Below are positions 15,183-23,046 of a DNA stretch of 32,883 nt, piece after piece. Location of the stretch: the NCBI GenBank assembly GCA_021802585.1, contig JAJZRQ010000011.1, positions 19,281 to 52,163 on the forward strand, written 5' to 3'. This stretch comes from Chloroflexota bacterium (lineage in GTDB: Bacteria > Chloroflexota > Limnocylindria > Limnocylindrales > CSP1-4). Made by a program: the position numbers and the translations under genes. The notes beneath the pieces were generated by a model, which saw only the letters and a program-made list of their open reading frames with translations, had not been told where the DNA came from and searched no databases. The stretch's first letter is position 1, and each line of letters begins with the position of its first letter.

Positions 15183-17969
15183 CTAGCGCACCTCGAAGAT
15201 CGCCGCGGGGAGGGCGGCTGCGCCGCCCATCGAGCCGTCCGCCATGCCCGCGACGGAGGCCGTCGCCGCGAGGGGGGCACAGGCGAGGGTGTACCTCCCC
15301 GGCGTCCCGAGCGCGAAGCGCGCGGCCTGCGCCTGGCCCGGGCGGGGGTTCAGCTCGACCTTGGGGGCCCCCGGCAGGGTGCAGACGACGAGCGCGTCCC
15401 CGTCGTTCGTGAACGTGACCCGGACCTGCTCGCCCGTCGCGACCTGCCAGACCGGGGCCGGGCCGCCGAGGGCGGTCGCCCGGATCGCCACGGGAACGGC
15501 CGTCGCGTCGAGCCAGCGGTTGACGCCGATGACGCCCGCCGCCACCCCGACGGCGAGGCCCGCGATCACCGCGAGGTACGCCGCGTCCTTCACCCGGGTC
15601 CACGTCCGGTGCTCGGATGCGGCGAGGACCGCCGCCGGGCGCGGGTCGTAGCCGCGGAGGCGGAGCGAGTTCGAGATGACGCTCACCGAGGAGAGGGCCA
15701 TCGCCCCGGCCGCCATCGCCGGGTTGAGGGTGATCCCGAAGAACGGGTAGAGGACGCCCATCGCGATCGGGATGAGGGCGACGTTGTAGGCGAATGCCCA
15801 GAAGAGGTTCTGGCGGATGACCGCCATCGTCCGCCGCGAGAGGGCGATCGCCGCGACGACGCCGCGTGGATCGCCCCCGACGAGGGTGACGTCCGACGCC
15901 TCGATCGCGACGTCCGCCCCGGTCCCGATCGCGACGCCGAGGTCGGCGGCCGCGAGGGCCGGCGCGTCGTTGATCCCGTCGCCGACCATCGCGACGACCG
16001 CGCCCCGAGCGCGCAGCTCCTCGACGACGGCGGCCTTCGCGCCGGGCAGGACCTGGGCCCGGACGCGCTCGGGCGGGATCCCGACCTGCGCCGCCACGGC
16101 GAGGGCCGTCGCCCGGTGGTCGCCGGTCACAAGCCACGCCTCGATGCCGGCCGCGCCGAGGCCGCGGACCGCCTCGGCCGCCTCCGCCTTCACCGGGTCG
16201 GCGACCGCGACGAGGCCCGCCGGGACGCCGTCGACCGCGACGAAGATCGGGGTCCGGCCGACGGCGGCCTGCGCCTCGCCCTCCGCGCCGAGCGGTCCGA
16301 GGTCGACGCCCCGTCCTTCGAGGAAGCGAGCGCTCCCGACGAGGACGGGCCGGCCGTCGATCGATGCCTCGGCTCCCCCGCCGGCGGTCGCGACGAACGC
16401 GTCGCCGGTGGGGAACGCGAGCCCGCGCTCGCGCGCCGCGAGGAGGATCGCCCCGGCCAGGGGGTGCTCCGAGCCGGCCTCGACGGCCGCCGCGAGCCGG
16501 AGGAGGTCGTCCGGCGACAGGTCGCCGGCGGGGAGCACCTCGGCGACGGCCGGCTTGCCGCGGGTGAGGGTCCCGGTCTTGTCGAGGAGGACGGCCGTCA
16601 CCCGGTGGGCGTTCTCGAGCGCCTCGCCGCCGCGGACGAGGATCCCGGCCTCCGCTCCGCGTCCCGTCCCGACCATGATCGCCGTCGGGGTGGCGAGCCC
16701 CATCGCACAGGGGCAGGCGATGATGACGACGGTGATGAAGGCCGCGAGGGCGAGCGTCACCTTCGGCTCGGGGCCGAGGAGCCACCAGAGGGCGAACGTC
16801 GCCGCGCCGGTCGCGAGGACGAGCGGCACGAAGACGCCGCTGATCTGGTCCGCGAGACGCTGGATCGGGGCCTTCGAACCCTGGGCGCGGCGGACCATCT
16901 CGACGATCTGGGCGAGCGCCGTATCCCGCCCGACGCGCGTCGCGCGCATGACGAAGCTGCCGGTCGTGTTGAGGGTCGCCCCGATCACCTCGTCGCCGGG
17001 GCTCTTCGTGACCGGCATCGCCTCCCCGGTGAGCATCGCCTCGTCGACGGCGCTCGAGCCCTCGCTGACCACGCCGTCGACGGGGACCTTCTCGCCCGGG
17101 CGGACCCGGAGGAGGTCACCCGGCTGGACCTGCTCGATGGCCACATCGACGTCGCCGGAGGCGCGGACGAGGCGAGCCGTCTTCGCCTGGAGGCCGACGA
17201 GGCGGCGGATCGCGCCCGTCGTGCGCCCCTTCGCCCGCGCCTCGAGCCACTTCCCGAGGAGGATGAGGCCGATGATGATCGTCGAGGAGTCGAAGTACGT
17301 CTCCGCGGGCAGGCCGGCCCGCATGATGACCTCGGGGTACATCGTCACGAAGACGGAGTAGCCCCACGCGGCGCTCGTGCCGACGGCGACGAGCGTGCTC
17401 ATGTTCGTCCCGCCGTGGCGGGCGCTCTTCCACGCGGCCTGGTAGTAGCGGCGCCCGGCCCAGAACTGGACGAACGTCGCCGGCCACAGGACGAGTCGGT
17501 TGACGTCGGCCATCGCGAGGCCGAGCGGGCCGAACATGAGGGCCATGATCCCGACCGCGACGGCGATGCTCACCGCGGCCTGGATCCCCATCTCGCGCTG
17601 CTCGCGGGCCCGGGTCCGCTCCGTCTCGTCGAGCTCCGCGTCGGCCGACGCGGCCTCGCCGGCGCCGGTCGCCCGCGCCTCGGCGGCCTCGAGCGACCCG
17701 GGGCGAACCTCGTAGCCGGCCTTCTCGATCGCGCCGACGAGCTCGGCCCGCCCGACCGCCTCGGGGAGGAAGCGGATCGTCGCGACCTCGGTCGCGAGGT
17801 TGACGTTCGCCTCGACGACGCCATCCGTCTTCCGCAGGAACCGCTCGATCCGGTTGCTGCACGAGGCGCAGGTCATCCCGACGACGGGGAACGAGACCTC
17901 GACGGGCTCGACGGCCGACCCGGCCGATCCGGCGGGGCCGATGGGGGCGGTGGGGACGCTCGCGTTCAT
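15183..17969 (-). CDS. copA: Cu(I)-exporting P1B-type ATPase with C-terminal cupredoxin-like domain
   Basis: 928 aa. It pumps Cu(I) out of the cytoplasm using ATP. Order: N-terminal HMA domain (22-95) with GMTCASC (Cys34, Cys37); eight-helix ATPase core with TGEA 314-317, transmembrane CPC 419-421, phosphorylated Asp463 in DKTGTLT, HP at 502-503 and GDGINDAP from 663. Asn729 (AYN) and MALSS (758-762) complete the Cu(I) site of the P1B-1 class. Ordinary CopA ends near residue 775-790. Here an extra helix (about 797-818) leads to ~110 residues resembling a cupredoxin: [16 protein letters not shown]. Cys897 and Met909 match two copper ligands, but the usual histidines are absent and the first is Cys863 instead. 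The added domain would lie outside the membrane. It is convergent with the kinase gene (12-nt gap). No csoR/cueR is in the window. Confidence 0.95.
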   Translation of the reverse strand: MNASVPTAPIGPAGSAGSAVEPVEVSFPVVGMTCASCSNRIERFLRKTDGVVEANVNLATEVATIRFLPEAVGRAELVGAIEKAGYEVRPGSLEAAEARATGAGEAASADAELDETERTRAREQREMGIQAAVSIAVAVGIMALMFGPLGLAMADVNRLVLWPATFVQFWAGRRYYQAAWKSARHGGTNMSTLVAVGTSAAWGYSVFVTMYPEVIMRAGLPAETYFDSSTIIIGLILLGKWLEARAKGRTTGAIRRLVGLQAKTARLVRASGDVDVAIEQVQPGDLLRVRPGEKVPVDGVVSEGSSAVDEAMLTGEAMPVTKSPGDEVIGATLNTTGSFVMRATRVGRDTALAQIVEMVRRAQGSKAPIQRLADQISGVFVPLVLATGAATFALWWLLGPEPKVTLALAAFITVVIIACPCAMGLATPTAIMVGTGRGAEAGILVRGGEALENAHRVTAVLLDKTGTLTRGKPAVAEVLPAGDLSPDDLLRLAAAVEAGSEHPLAGAILLAARERGLAFPTGDAFVATAGGGAEASIDGRPVLVGSARFLEGRGVDLGPLGAEGEAQAAVGRTPIFVAVDGVPAGLVAVADPVKAEAAEAVRGLGAAGIEAWLVTGDHRATALAVAAQVGIPPERVRAQVLPGAKAAVVEELRARGAVVAMVGDGINDAPALAAADLGVAIGTGADVAIEASDVTLVGGDPRGVVAAIALSRRTMAVIRQNLFWAFAYNVALIPIAMGVLYPFFGITLNPAMAAGAMALSSVSVISNSLRLRGYDPRPAAVLAASEHRTWTRVKDAAYLAVIAGLAVGVAAGVIGVNRWLDATAVPVAIRATALGGPAPVWQVATGEQVRVTFTNDGDALVVCTLPGAPKVELNPRPGQAQAARFALGTPGRYTLACAPLAATASVAGMADGSMGGAAALPAAIFEVR

Positions 17970-17984
17970 ACTCCCCGGGAGTAT
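17968..17984 (-). promoter_or_regulatory. Palindromic operator overlapping the copA -10 box and start codon
   Basis: ATACTCCC and GGGAGTAT form a perfect 8-bp-arm inverted repeat with a single central base. Read on the copA strand, the left arm overlaps the -10 box TATACT and the right arm runs into the ATG. A bound protein would block initiation, so repression is expected. The A/T-ended, G/C-tract palindrome resembles operators of CsoR-type copper repressors. No regulator gene is adjacent, so the cognate protein is unknown. Confidence 0.6.
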
Positions 17985-17988
17985 AGCA
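17980..17988 (-). promoter_or_regulatory. Extended -10 promoter of copA
   Basis: TGC-TATACT ends 10 nt before the copA ATG at 17969, implying a leader of only about three or four bases, too short for a ribosome site. It is one of the best -10 matches in the window. Confidence 0.6.
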
Positions 17989-18101
17989 CCGCGTCAATGG
18001 CTGCCTGCCCCTTGCCCCTGCGGAGACCGAACGCGCCGGCGAGCATCCGCTGAGCCTGCTCATCGCGGCCGTCGACGCGATCCAGAAGACTCGGGACAAC
18101 C

Positions 18102-18226
18102 TGTCACAGCGTCACACAGAGAGGCCGGCGCTGGGCGAACCGGCGAGAGGGAGGCCCAGGGTGTCACAGACGCACACCTATACAGCAGCGGACGCCGGAC
18201 GAACCGGCGACGGCACAGGGAGTCAC
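18102..18226 (+). repeat. Two-copy imperfect direct repeat (~60 nt unit) in the copA-ogt spacer
   Basis: Unit one begins TGTCACAGCGTCACAC (18102) and unit two TGTCACAGACGCACAC (18162), 13 of 16 matching. Both contain an identical CGAACCGGCGA (18136-18146 and 18200-18210), and both end in CAGGG-[TA]-GTCAC (18157-18167 and 18216-18226). The remaining bases have diverged and there are small indels. Within unit one GTCACA is itself doubled 8 bp apart. The bases are less GC-rich than the surroundings. It may be a regulatory array for the small ORFs that follow, or a decayed duplication. Confidence 0.5.
18179..18184 (+). promoter_or_regulatory. Possible -10 box for the small-ORF pair
   Basis: TATACA, inside the second repeat unit, would start a transcript near 18191 with a leader of about 40 nt before the ATG at 18231. 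The GTCACA element (18163-18168) would sit in the spacer/-35 region, a plausible place for a regulator. Confidence 0.35.
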
Positions 18227-18230
18227 CGAC

Positions 18231-18347
18231 ATGAACACCAGCTGCCACCACAACATGTCGAGGGTTGCGTGCGGCCACTGCGGGCGGGCCGCGCGGATCG
18301 GGCGCGTCCACCGGCGCGACCGGACCCGGGGAACAGCCCGGTGGTAA
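18231..18347 (+). CDS. Putative 38-aa zinc-knuckle small protein
   Basis: Short open frame from ATG 18231 to TAA, encoding MNTSCHHNMSRVACGHCGRA followed by a basic tail. C-G-H-C together with the upstream Cys and two His could bind one zinc ion, as in small zinc-ribbon proteins, and the Arg-rich tail would suit nucleic-acid binding. GGGAG lies 9 nt before the start, and a TATACA box lies upstream. It ends 11 nt before the ATG of the next small gene. It is too short for codon statistics to decide, and I recognise no family. It could also be a leader peptide for the downstream ORF. Confidence 0.35.
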   Translation: MNTSCHHNMSRVACGHCGRAARIGRVHRRDRTRGTARW

Positions 18348-18358
18348 CCCGCCTCGAG

Positions 18359-18652
18359 ATGATCGAGTCGAAGTGCTTGTTCGCGATGCGATCGGCCGCC
18401 CGGCTCCGCCGGTACGCTGGGATGCCGGACGCGCCTCCCGAGATCGTCGAACACGAGCGGCGCCTTCTCGTGCGCCTCGTCAGGGAGATCGACCTCATGT
18501 GGTCGCTGGACGACGACCACGTGCTCTTCGCGCCGGGCTGGCAGGAAGAAGCCGAGGAGCAATCGGGTGTCTCAGGCCGGACCCAGGCGGCGGGGACGAG
18601 TCTCGCGTCGTCCGTCGTCGCGTGGCTGAACCCGGCGAGGAGGCCTCATTGA
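18359..18652 (+). CDS. Hypothetical 97-aa protein
   Basis: Open frame of 98 codons with strongly G/C-biased third positions, so probably coding. Residues 1-50 look helical and charged (IESKCLFAMRSAARLRRYAG, then EIVEHERRLLVRLVREIDLMW). The remainder is acidic, then Ser/Ala-rich, with no signal peptide or membrane helix. No family recognised. The start is uncertain: ATG 18359 has no clear ribosome site, and an in-frame GTG at 18341 overlaps the stop of the 38-aa ORF. Either way it is tightly linked to that ORF and 62 nt before ogt, which has its own promoter. The long helical segment would suit a small dimeric adaptor, which is only a guess. Confidence 0.5.
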   Translation: MIESKCLFAMRSAARLRRYAGMPDAPPEIVEHERRLLVRLVREIDLMWSLDDDHVLFAPGWQEEAEEQSGVSGRTQAAGTSLASSVVAWLNPARRPH

Positions 18653-18702
18653 TCGCGAAGCCAAGAAGGACCGAATCCCGACCCGACCGAATTGCCACGG
18701 GC

Positions 18703-18708
18703 TACACT
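18703..18708 (+). promoter_or_regulatory. -10 box of ogt with leaderless spacing
   Basis: TACACT followed by CCGGCG and the ATG at 18715. The six-base gap puts the transcription start on the start codon. The same TACACTCCGGCG string occurs before proC on the minus strand. Confidence 0.55.
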
Positions 18709-18714
18709 CCGGCG

Positions 18715-19347
18715 ATGCCGCGCCCGGCCGCGAGTCCGCCTGCCACCCCGTTCCCGGGCGCACTCGAGCGCGAGCCCGCGTTCGTCGCCGTCCTGGCAAC
18801 CCCGGTCGGGCCCCTCCACGCCGCGGCGACCGACGAGGGGATCGTGGGCCTTGAGTTGCGGACCACCGAGGAGGCGTTCGCCGTCTCCGTGGGGGCGCGC
18901 ACCCGGCGCCCGATCCTGCCCGCCGCCGACCCCGCGGCGCCCGCCGGCGCCCGAGTCCACCTCGCGCAACTGGAGCGCCAGGTCGGCGAGCACCTCGCCG
19001 GCGCGCGCGACGCGTTCGATCTGCCGGTTGTCCTCGAGGGCCTGAGCGAATGGGACCGCCGCGTCCTCGAGGGTGTCCGCACGATCCCCCGCGGCGCCAC
19101 CGCCTCCTACGGGGAGGTCGCCCGGCGGATCGGCTCACCCGGCGCGGCCCGCGCGGTCGGCGGCGCGGTGGGACGCAACCCGATCGGGCTGTTGATCCCC
19201 TGCCATCGCGTGGTCGCCGGCGACGGGACGCTCGGCGGCTACGGCGGCAGCTGGTTCGGCAGCCGCGAGGAGCTCCTCGGCCTCAAGGAGCGCCTCCTGG
19301 AGCTGGAGGGCGTCGTCCCACCGCCGAGGTCGGCCGCCCCCCGCTGA
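18715..19347 (+). CDS. ogt: Methylated-DNA--protein-cysteine methyltransferase
   Basis: Suicide DNA-repair protein that moves alkyl groups from O6-methylguanine to its own cysteine. 210 aa: an N-terminal ribonuclease-like domain (about 20-105) and the C-terminal methyltransferase domain (108-195). The latter contains RTIPRGATASYGEVARRIG (winged-helix DNA binding), RAVGGAVGRNPIGLLIPCHRVV with acceptor Cys163, the Asn hinge before it, and GGYGGSWFG. A 15-residue Pro/Ala N-terminal extension is not conserved. The start ATG 18715 follows a -10 box directly, so the mRNA is probably leaderless. No Ada-type regulatory domain is fused, so expression may be constitutive. Ogt-type versus Ada-C-type naming is a fine distinction. 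Confidence 0.95.
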   Translation: MPRPAASPPATPFPGALEREPAFVAVLATPVGPLHAAATDEGIVGLELRTTEEAFAVSVGARTRRPILPAADPAAPAGARVHLAQLERQVGEHLAGARDAFDLPVVLEGLSEWDRRVLEGVRTIPRGATASYGEVARRIGSPGAARAVGGAVGRNPIGLLIPCHRVVAGDGTLGGYGGSWFGSREELLGLKERLLELEGVVPPPRSAAPR

Positions 19348-19656
19348 GGTCGCCGGGCTCCCGCGACATTCCTCGCCGATGCTCGTCCCCGCATCACTAC
19401 CCGGGTTCCTGGGCAGCGTCAGGTACCCCAACCGTCGACGGACCGTCCCCAGCCGTCGGGTTTCCTCGCTTGTGCGTCGCCGGCGCGTCATCGACGAGGG
19501 TTTCCGACCCCTCCCGGCTCCGCCGACCTCGCCGGGCTCGCCTGGTCGGGCCGGGACGTTCGGTAGTGATCCCCCCGGCGTCATAGGCGAGGGAACTTGG
19601 GGCTGTGGCCGCCGAGAACGCGCGGCGCCGCCCGCTCGGCCGGCACCATCCCGGGA
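19348..19656. other. Non-coding spacer between ogt and a convergent gene
   Basis: About 309 nt with no supported gene. Candidate frames on both strands give Arg/Pro/Ser-rich translations without family features. It contains a CCGTCGACGG palindrome near 19431-19441 and, at its right end, a hairpin suited to ending the minus-strand 158-aa gene. GC content is a little lower than in the genes. I see no recognisable RNA family. Confidence 0.5.
19611..19640 (-). terminator. Hairpin 16 nt after the 158-aa gene
   Basis: GCCGAG (19611-19616) pairs with CTCGGC (19635-19640). The enclosed 18 nt contain a further self-complementary GCGGCGCCGC. Its place, just past the TGA on the minus strand, suits a terminator. 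No U-tract is present. Confidence 0.35.
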
Positions 19657-20133
19657 TCAGAGCCGCTGGACGGGCCGCATGGGGAAGACCCCGATCACGA
19701 TCGGGCTCGTCGGGTCGAGGAGGAGCTCGTATCCGACGTCGCCCTGGCGGAGCAGCTCGCCGAGCAGGCCGGTCTCGCGCTCGGGCAGCCCGATGAAGAT
19801 GCGGTGACCGTCGACGTCCACGCCGGAGACGTCGTCGTCGGCGCCGTTGAGGCCGAAGCGCCGACGCAGCTCGTGGAGCGGCACATACGGCCGGCTCTTG
19901 ATGAAGCGGCGCAGCTGGGCCTGGGTGCAGGGCGTCGGCGCCTCGGCGGCGTCTCCGTTGACGGCGGGCGCGGGCGCGAACGCGCCAGCGTCGGGCGCGA
20001 ACGCGGCGCCGTCGATGGCAAGCGCGGCAACGGGCCCGGCCGCACCAGTGTCGAGCGCGAGCGCGGTGGCAGGCGCGGCGGCGCCGGGAGGGATCTCCTG
20101 CTGGGCCTGCGGCTCCAGCTCCATGTAGCTCAT
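19657..20133 (-). CDS. Hypothetical protein with Ala/Pro-rich N-terminus and small conserved-looking C-terminal domain
   Basis: 158 aa. Residues 1-65 are low-complexity (repeated APDAGAFAPAP, ALAIDGAAF-like units). Residues 67-158 look like a compact folded domain: TPCTQAQLRRFIKSRPYVP, LHELRRRFGL, then alternating strands (VSGVDVDGHRIFIGLP, VGYELLLDP, IVIGVFPMRPVQ). The first part resembles a small helix-turn-helix-like segment and the rest a beta sheet. I do not recognise a family. The ATG 20133 is preferred because GGAG lies about 9 nt upstream; a second ATG three codons later is possible. It is separated by 202 nt from the M24 peptidase gene on the same strand and has its own TATGAT box, so it is probably monocistronic. 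Confidence 0.6.
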   Translation of the reverse strand: MSYMELEPQAQQEIPPGAAAPATALALDTGAAGPVAALAIDGAAFAPDAGAFAPAPAVNGDAAEAPTPCTQAQLRRFIKSRPYVPLHELRRRFGLNGADDDVSGVDVDGHRIFIGLPERETGLLGELLRQGDVGYELLLDPTSPIVIGVFPMRPVQRL

Positions 20134-20205
20134 CGAGACAGCTCCGCGGCGCGGGCCGCGCATGACGGATCGGATGGGCCGGTCGGCTCGGGCCGGCTGG
20201 GCCGG

Positions 20206-20211
20206 ATCATA
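20206..20211 (-). promoter_or_regulatory. -10 box for the 158-aa hypothetical gene
   Basis: TATGAT on the minus strand, 72 nt before the ATG at 20133, predicting a leader of about 66 nt. It is a good match to the -10 consensus in otherwise GC-rich DNA. No convincing -35 at 17 nt. Confidence 0.45.
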
Positions 20212-20335
20212 CCGCCGGACCTCGACAACCGCGGTCGGCCGGCCGCGTTCCCGGGACGGGGGCACTCGACGCGGCCGCGCCCCCGCCGTCGGCCGGTCAG
20301 CCCGCGCCCGGGCGCCGATCGCGCCAGGAAGCGCG

Positions 20336-21502
20336 TCAGCCCGTGACGACGAGCAGGTCGCGGGGCGCCTCGTTGAGGACGATCGGCCCGTCCTCGCCAC
20401 AGACGACGATGTCCTCGATCCGGGCGCCGTAGCGGCCCTCGAGGTAGATCCCCGGCTCCACGCTGAACGCCATCCCCGGCTCGAGCGCCTCGCCGTTGCC
20501 GGCGACGAGGTAGGGGTCCTCGTGGCCTTCGAGGCCGATCCCGTGGCCGGTCCGGTGGATGAAGTGCGCGCCGTGGCCGGCGGCGCCGATGAGCTCGCGG
20601 GCGACGAGGTCGATCCGCTCGCAGGGGACGCCGGGCCGGACCGCGTGGGTCGCCTCGGCCTGGGCGGCCCGGAGGACGCTGTAGAGGCGCAGGTACTCGT
20701 CGTCGGGGCCGCAGGTGGCGTCGCCGCCGGTGACCCAGACGGTCCGGGTGATGTCGCTCCCGTAGCCGCCGAGCGGGCCGCCGATGTCGAGGACGATCGG
20801 CTCCCCGGCCCGGATCACGCGGTCCGATGCGGCGTGATGCGGCGAGGCGGAATTGGGCCCCGAGGCGACGATCGCGAACTCGGCGCTGTCGTGGCCCTCC
20901 GCGACGAGCCGGTCCCGGACCTCGCGCGCGACGTCGGCCTCGGTCCGCCCGATGAGGCGGCCGTGCGCCACCTCGTGGATGACGCGGTCGGCGGCGTGGG
21001 CCGCGAGGCGGAGGAGGGCGACCTCGTCGGGATCCTTGACGACGCGGAGGTCCCGCAGGACGAGGGACGCCGGCTCGAAGACCGCCGCCGGCAGCGCCGC
21101 CTGGAGGCGGAGGACGTGGAGGGCCCACAGCCGGTCGGAGACGGCGAGGCGACCCGCAGGTTCCGGCACGAGGTGGCGGACGAGCGCCACGGGGTCGTCC
21201 GTCTCCTCCCAGGTCGCCACCGCCGCCGAGCCGGTCGCGACCGCCGGGCACGCGCGCGCCGGCGCGGCCTCGAGGCGGGGCGCGACGAGGGTCACCGGGC
21301 CCTCGGCCGGGACGACGAGCATCGTCAGGCGCTCGAGCGTCATCGCCGCGTACCCGGCGAGGTAGACGAGGTCCGGGCCGACGCCGACGAGGAGGGCGTC
21401 GAGCCCCCGGGCGCGGACGCCCGCCTGCGCGCGGGCGATGCGCCCGCCGTGGCGGGCGACGGGGATCGCGGGCCGGGGGCCAGCCGGCGCCGGCGTGCTC
21501 AT
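20336..21502 (-). CDS. M24 family Xaa-Pro aminopeptidase/dipeptidase
   Basis: 388-aa metallopeptidase of the pita-bread fold, expected to remove residues preceding proline. The N-terminal creatinase-like domain is about 18-145. The C-terminal catalytic domain is 160-385, with all five metal ligands: Asp239 (VLDIGG), Asp250 (SDITRTV), His320 (HRTGHGIG), Glu349 (SVEPGIY) and Glu363 (ARIEDIV). That favours a dinuclear Mn/Co/Zn enzyme. No signal peptide. Its ATG overlaps the stop of the receiver-like gene by ATGA, placing it last in the korA-korB-receiver operon. Proline-specific peptide breakdown fits loosely with the proC and proline dehydrogenase genes elsewhere in the window, but they are not in one operon. 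PepQ (dipeptidase) versus PepP (aminopeptidase) cannot be decided. Confidence 0.93.
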   Translation of the reverse strand: MSTPAPAGPRPAIPVARHGGRIARAQAGVRARGLDALLVGVGPDLVYLAGYAAMTLERLTMLVVPAEGPVTLVAPRLEAAPARACPAVATGSAAVATWEETDDPVALVRHLVPEPAGRLAVSDRLWALHVLRLQAALPAAVFEPASLVLRDLRVVKDPDEVALLRLAAHAADRVIHEVAHGRLIGRTEADVAREVRDRLVAEGHDSAEFAIVASGPNSASPHHAASDRVIRAGEPIVLDIGGPLGGYGSDITRTVWVTGGDATCGPDDEYLRLYSVLRAAQAEATHAVRPGVPCERIDLVARELIGAAGHGAHFIHRTGHGIGLEGHEDPYLVAGNGEALEPGMAFSVEPGIYLEGRYGARIEDIVVCGEDGPIVLNEAPRDLLVVTG

Positions 21503-22005
21503 GCGGGGGGATCCTCCGGGGCTCCGGCCGGGGCGGGGACGGAGAGCGATCCCGGCGCCGGCACCGGGACCCCCAGCCAGGCCGCGAGCGCGGCGTGGCC
21601 GTCCTCGAACAGCGTGCGGTAGGCGAAGACCCGCTCGGCGCCCGCGGCGAGCGCCGCCCGCCGGAGCGCCGCGTCGTCGTGCTGGCCGACGCAGAGGACC
21701 CGGAGCCCGGAGCCGGACGCCCGCGCGGTCGCGGCGATCGCGTCGTACGCCCGGGCCGTGAGGTCCACGACCGCGCGGGTCGCGGCCCCCGCGGCGGCGG
21801 CCGCCTCGAGGGCGTCCGCGGTGCCGGTCCGGACGGGGACGGCGCCGAGCGTCCGGAGCTGCCCGACGAGGCGGGTCGACCAGATGAGGTCGTCGGCGAG
21901 GACGATCACCGTCTCGCCCGTCGCCGGACCCTCGCCGGGCGCCGGATCCTCGCCGGTCGCGGGCGCAGGCGCTCGGCCGGTCGCGGAGCCGGGTCCGGCG
22001 CTCAC
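21499..22005 (-). CDS. Degenerate response-regulator receiver-like protein in the kor operon
   Basis: 168 aa from a GTG overlapping the korB stop (GTGA) and ending over the M24 start (ATGA), so it is translated within the operon. Residues 1-30 are a Pro/Gly/Ala repeat tail (ATGED, APGEGPATGE). Residues 31-145 look like a receiver fold: VIVLADD (Asp38, Asp39), a long helix, VVDLTA with Asp81 at the phosphorylation position, LRVLCVGQH, and GAERVFAYRT. The conserved Thr/Ser after strand 4 is Gly107, and the conserved Lys after strand 5 is Arg130. So it may not be phosphorylated in the standard way. There is no output domain and no histidine kinase nearby. The receiver assignment is by motif reading and could be wrong. 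A generic Rossmann-like domain is the alternative. Confidence 0.65.
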   Translation of the reverse strand: MSAGPGSATGRAPAPATGEDPAPGEGPATGETVIVLADDLIWSTRLVGQLRTLGAVPVRTGTADALEAAAAAGAATRAVVDLTARAYDAIAATARASGSGLRVLCVGQHDDAALRRAALAAGAERVFAYRTLFEDGHAALAAWLGVPVPAPGSLSVPAPAGAPEDPPA

Positions 22006-23036
22006 TCCACGGTCCAGGTGTCGCCGCCTCCGAGGAGCTGCTGGATGTCGCCCTTGCCGCGGCGCCCGACGGCGTCGCGGATCTGGCCCTCGATGAGCTC
22101 GTCGAGCGTGGGCCGGGGCACGTTCCGGATGACGCCGATCGGCACCGGGAACTCGGGCCAGTAGATCCGGGCGAGCATGTTGTGGATCGTGGGATCCTCG
22201 CTCGCCTCGTCGTGGACGAGGATGTCGGCCTCGGTGATCCCGTCCTCGCCGATCCGGACGACCTCGGGGCGGAGCCCGTTGAGGCGGAGGCCCATGTCCC
22301 GGTTCTTGCCGAAGAGCATCGGCTTGCCGTGCTCGAGGACGAGCATCCGGTCCTCGCGGACCTCGCGGTCGGTGAACGCGCGGTGGGCCCCGTCGTTGAA
22401 GATGAGGCAGTTCTGGAGCACCTCGACGAACGCCGAGCCGCGGTGGAAGCCCGCCCGCTCCATGACCTTCTGGATGTGGTCCACCTGCGTGTCGACCGTC
22501 CGCGCGACGAAGCTCGCCTCGGCGGCGAGGGCGATCATGAGCGGGTGGACCGGGTAGTCGACGGAGCCGACCGGCGTCGACTTCGTCTTCTGCCCGAACT
22601 CCGAGGTCGGCGACGCCTGCCCCTTCGTGAGGCCGTAGATCCGGTTGTTGAACATGACGACGCGGATGTCGACGTTCTTCCGCATCGCGTGGAGGATGTG
22701 GTTGCCGCCGATCGACAGCGCGTCGCCGTCGCCCGTGACGACCCAGACCATGAGGTCGGGGCGGGCGATCTTCAGGCCCGTCGCGAGCGTCGGCGCCCGG
22801 CCGTGGATCGAGTGGAACCCGTACGTGTTCATGTAGTACGGGAAGCGGCCGGAGCAGCCGATCCCGCTCACGAAGACGATGTTCTCCTTCGGGACCCCGA
22901 AGTCGGGCATCACCTTCTGGGTCTGGGCGAGGATCGAGTAGTCGCCGCAGCCGGGGCACCAGCGCGGCTCCTGGTCGCTCGCGAAGTCCTTGCGGGTGAG
23001 CTTGATCGGCTCGGCCGCCATCGTCGTGTCCGTCAT
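22002..23036 (-). CDS. korB: 2-oxoacid:ferredoxin oxidoreductase, beta subunit (KorB)
   Basis: 344-aa thiamine-diphosphate subunit of 2-oxoglutarate (or related 2-oxoacid):ferredoxin oxidoreductase, which decarboxylates the oxoacid to the acyl-CoA and reduces ferredoxin, or runs in reverse. Cluster cysteines are Cys27 and Cys30 (WCPGCGDY), Cys61 (GIGCSGRFPYY) and Cys210 (LQNC). The thiamine site is TGDGDALSIGGNH (101-113) with NNRIYGLTKGQASPTS. The two-subunit form without separate delta ferredoxin matches KorAB of actinobacteria and related groups. The start is ATG 23036, 10 nt after the korA stop, with TGAGG about 8 nt upstream. Its own stop overlaps the receiver-like gene. The 2-oxoglutarate preference is inferred from family resemblance. 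Confidence 0.95.
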   Translation of the reverse strand: MTDTTMAAEPIKLTRKDFASDQEPRWCPGCGDYSILAQTQKVMPDFGVPKENIVFVSGIGCSGRFPYYMNTYGFHSIHGRAPTLATGLKIARPDLMVWVVTGDGDALSIGGNHILHAMRKNVDIRVVMFNNRIYGLTKGQASPTSEFGQKTKSTPVGSVDYPVHPLMIALAAEASFVARTVDTQVDHIQKVMERAGFHRGSAFVEVLQNCLIFNDGAHRAFTDREVREDRMLVLEHGKPMLFGKNRDMGLRLNGLRPEVVRIGEDGITEADILVHDEASEDPTIHNMLARIYWPEFPVPIGVIRNVPRPTLDELIEGQIRDAVGRRGKGDIQQLLGGGDTWTVE

Positions 23037-23046
23037 CGGGCCGGCC

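Noticed and set aside
15609-18053. 814-codon plus-strand frame opposite copA
   Set aside because: Arg/Asp/Glu-rich shadow without any recognisable domain.
19135-19584. 149-codon minus-strand frame overlapping ogt and the following spacer
   Set aside because: Mostly antisense to ogt; low-complexity ending and no ribosome site.
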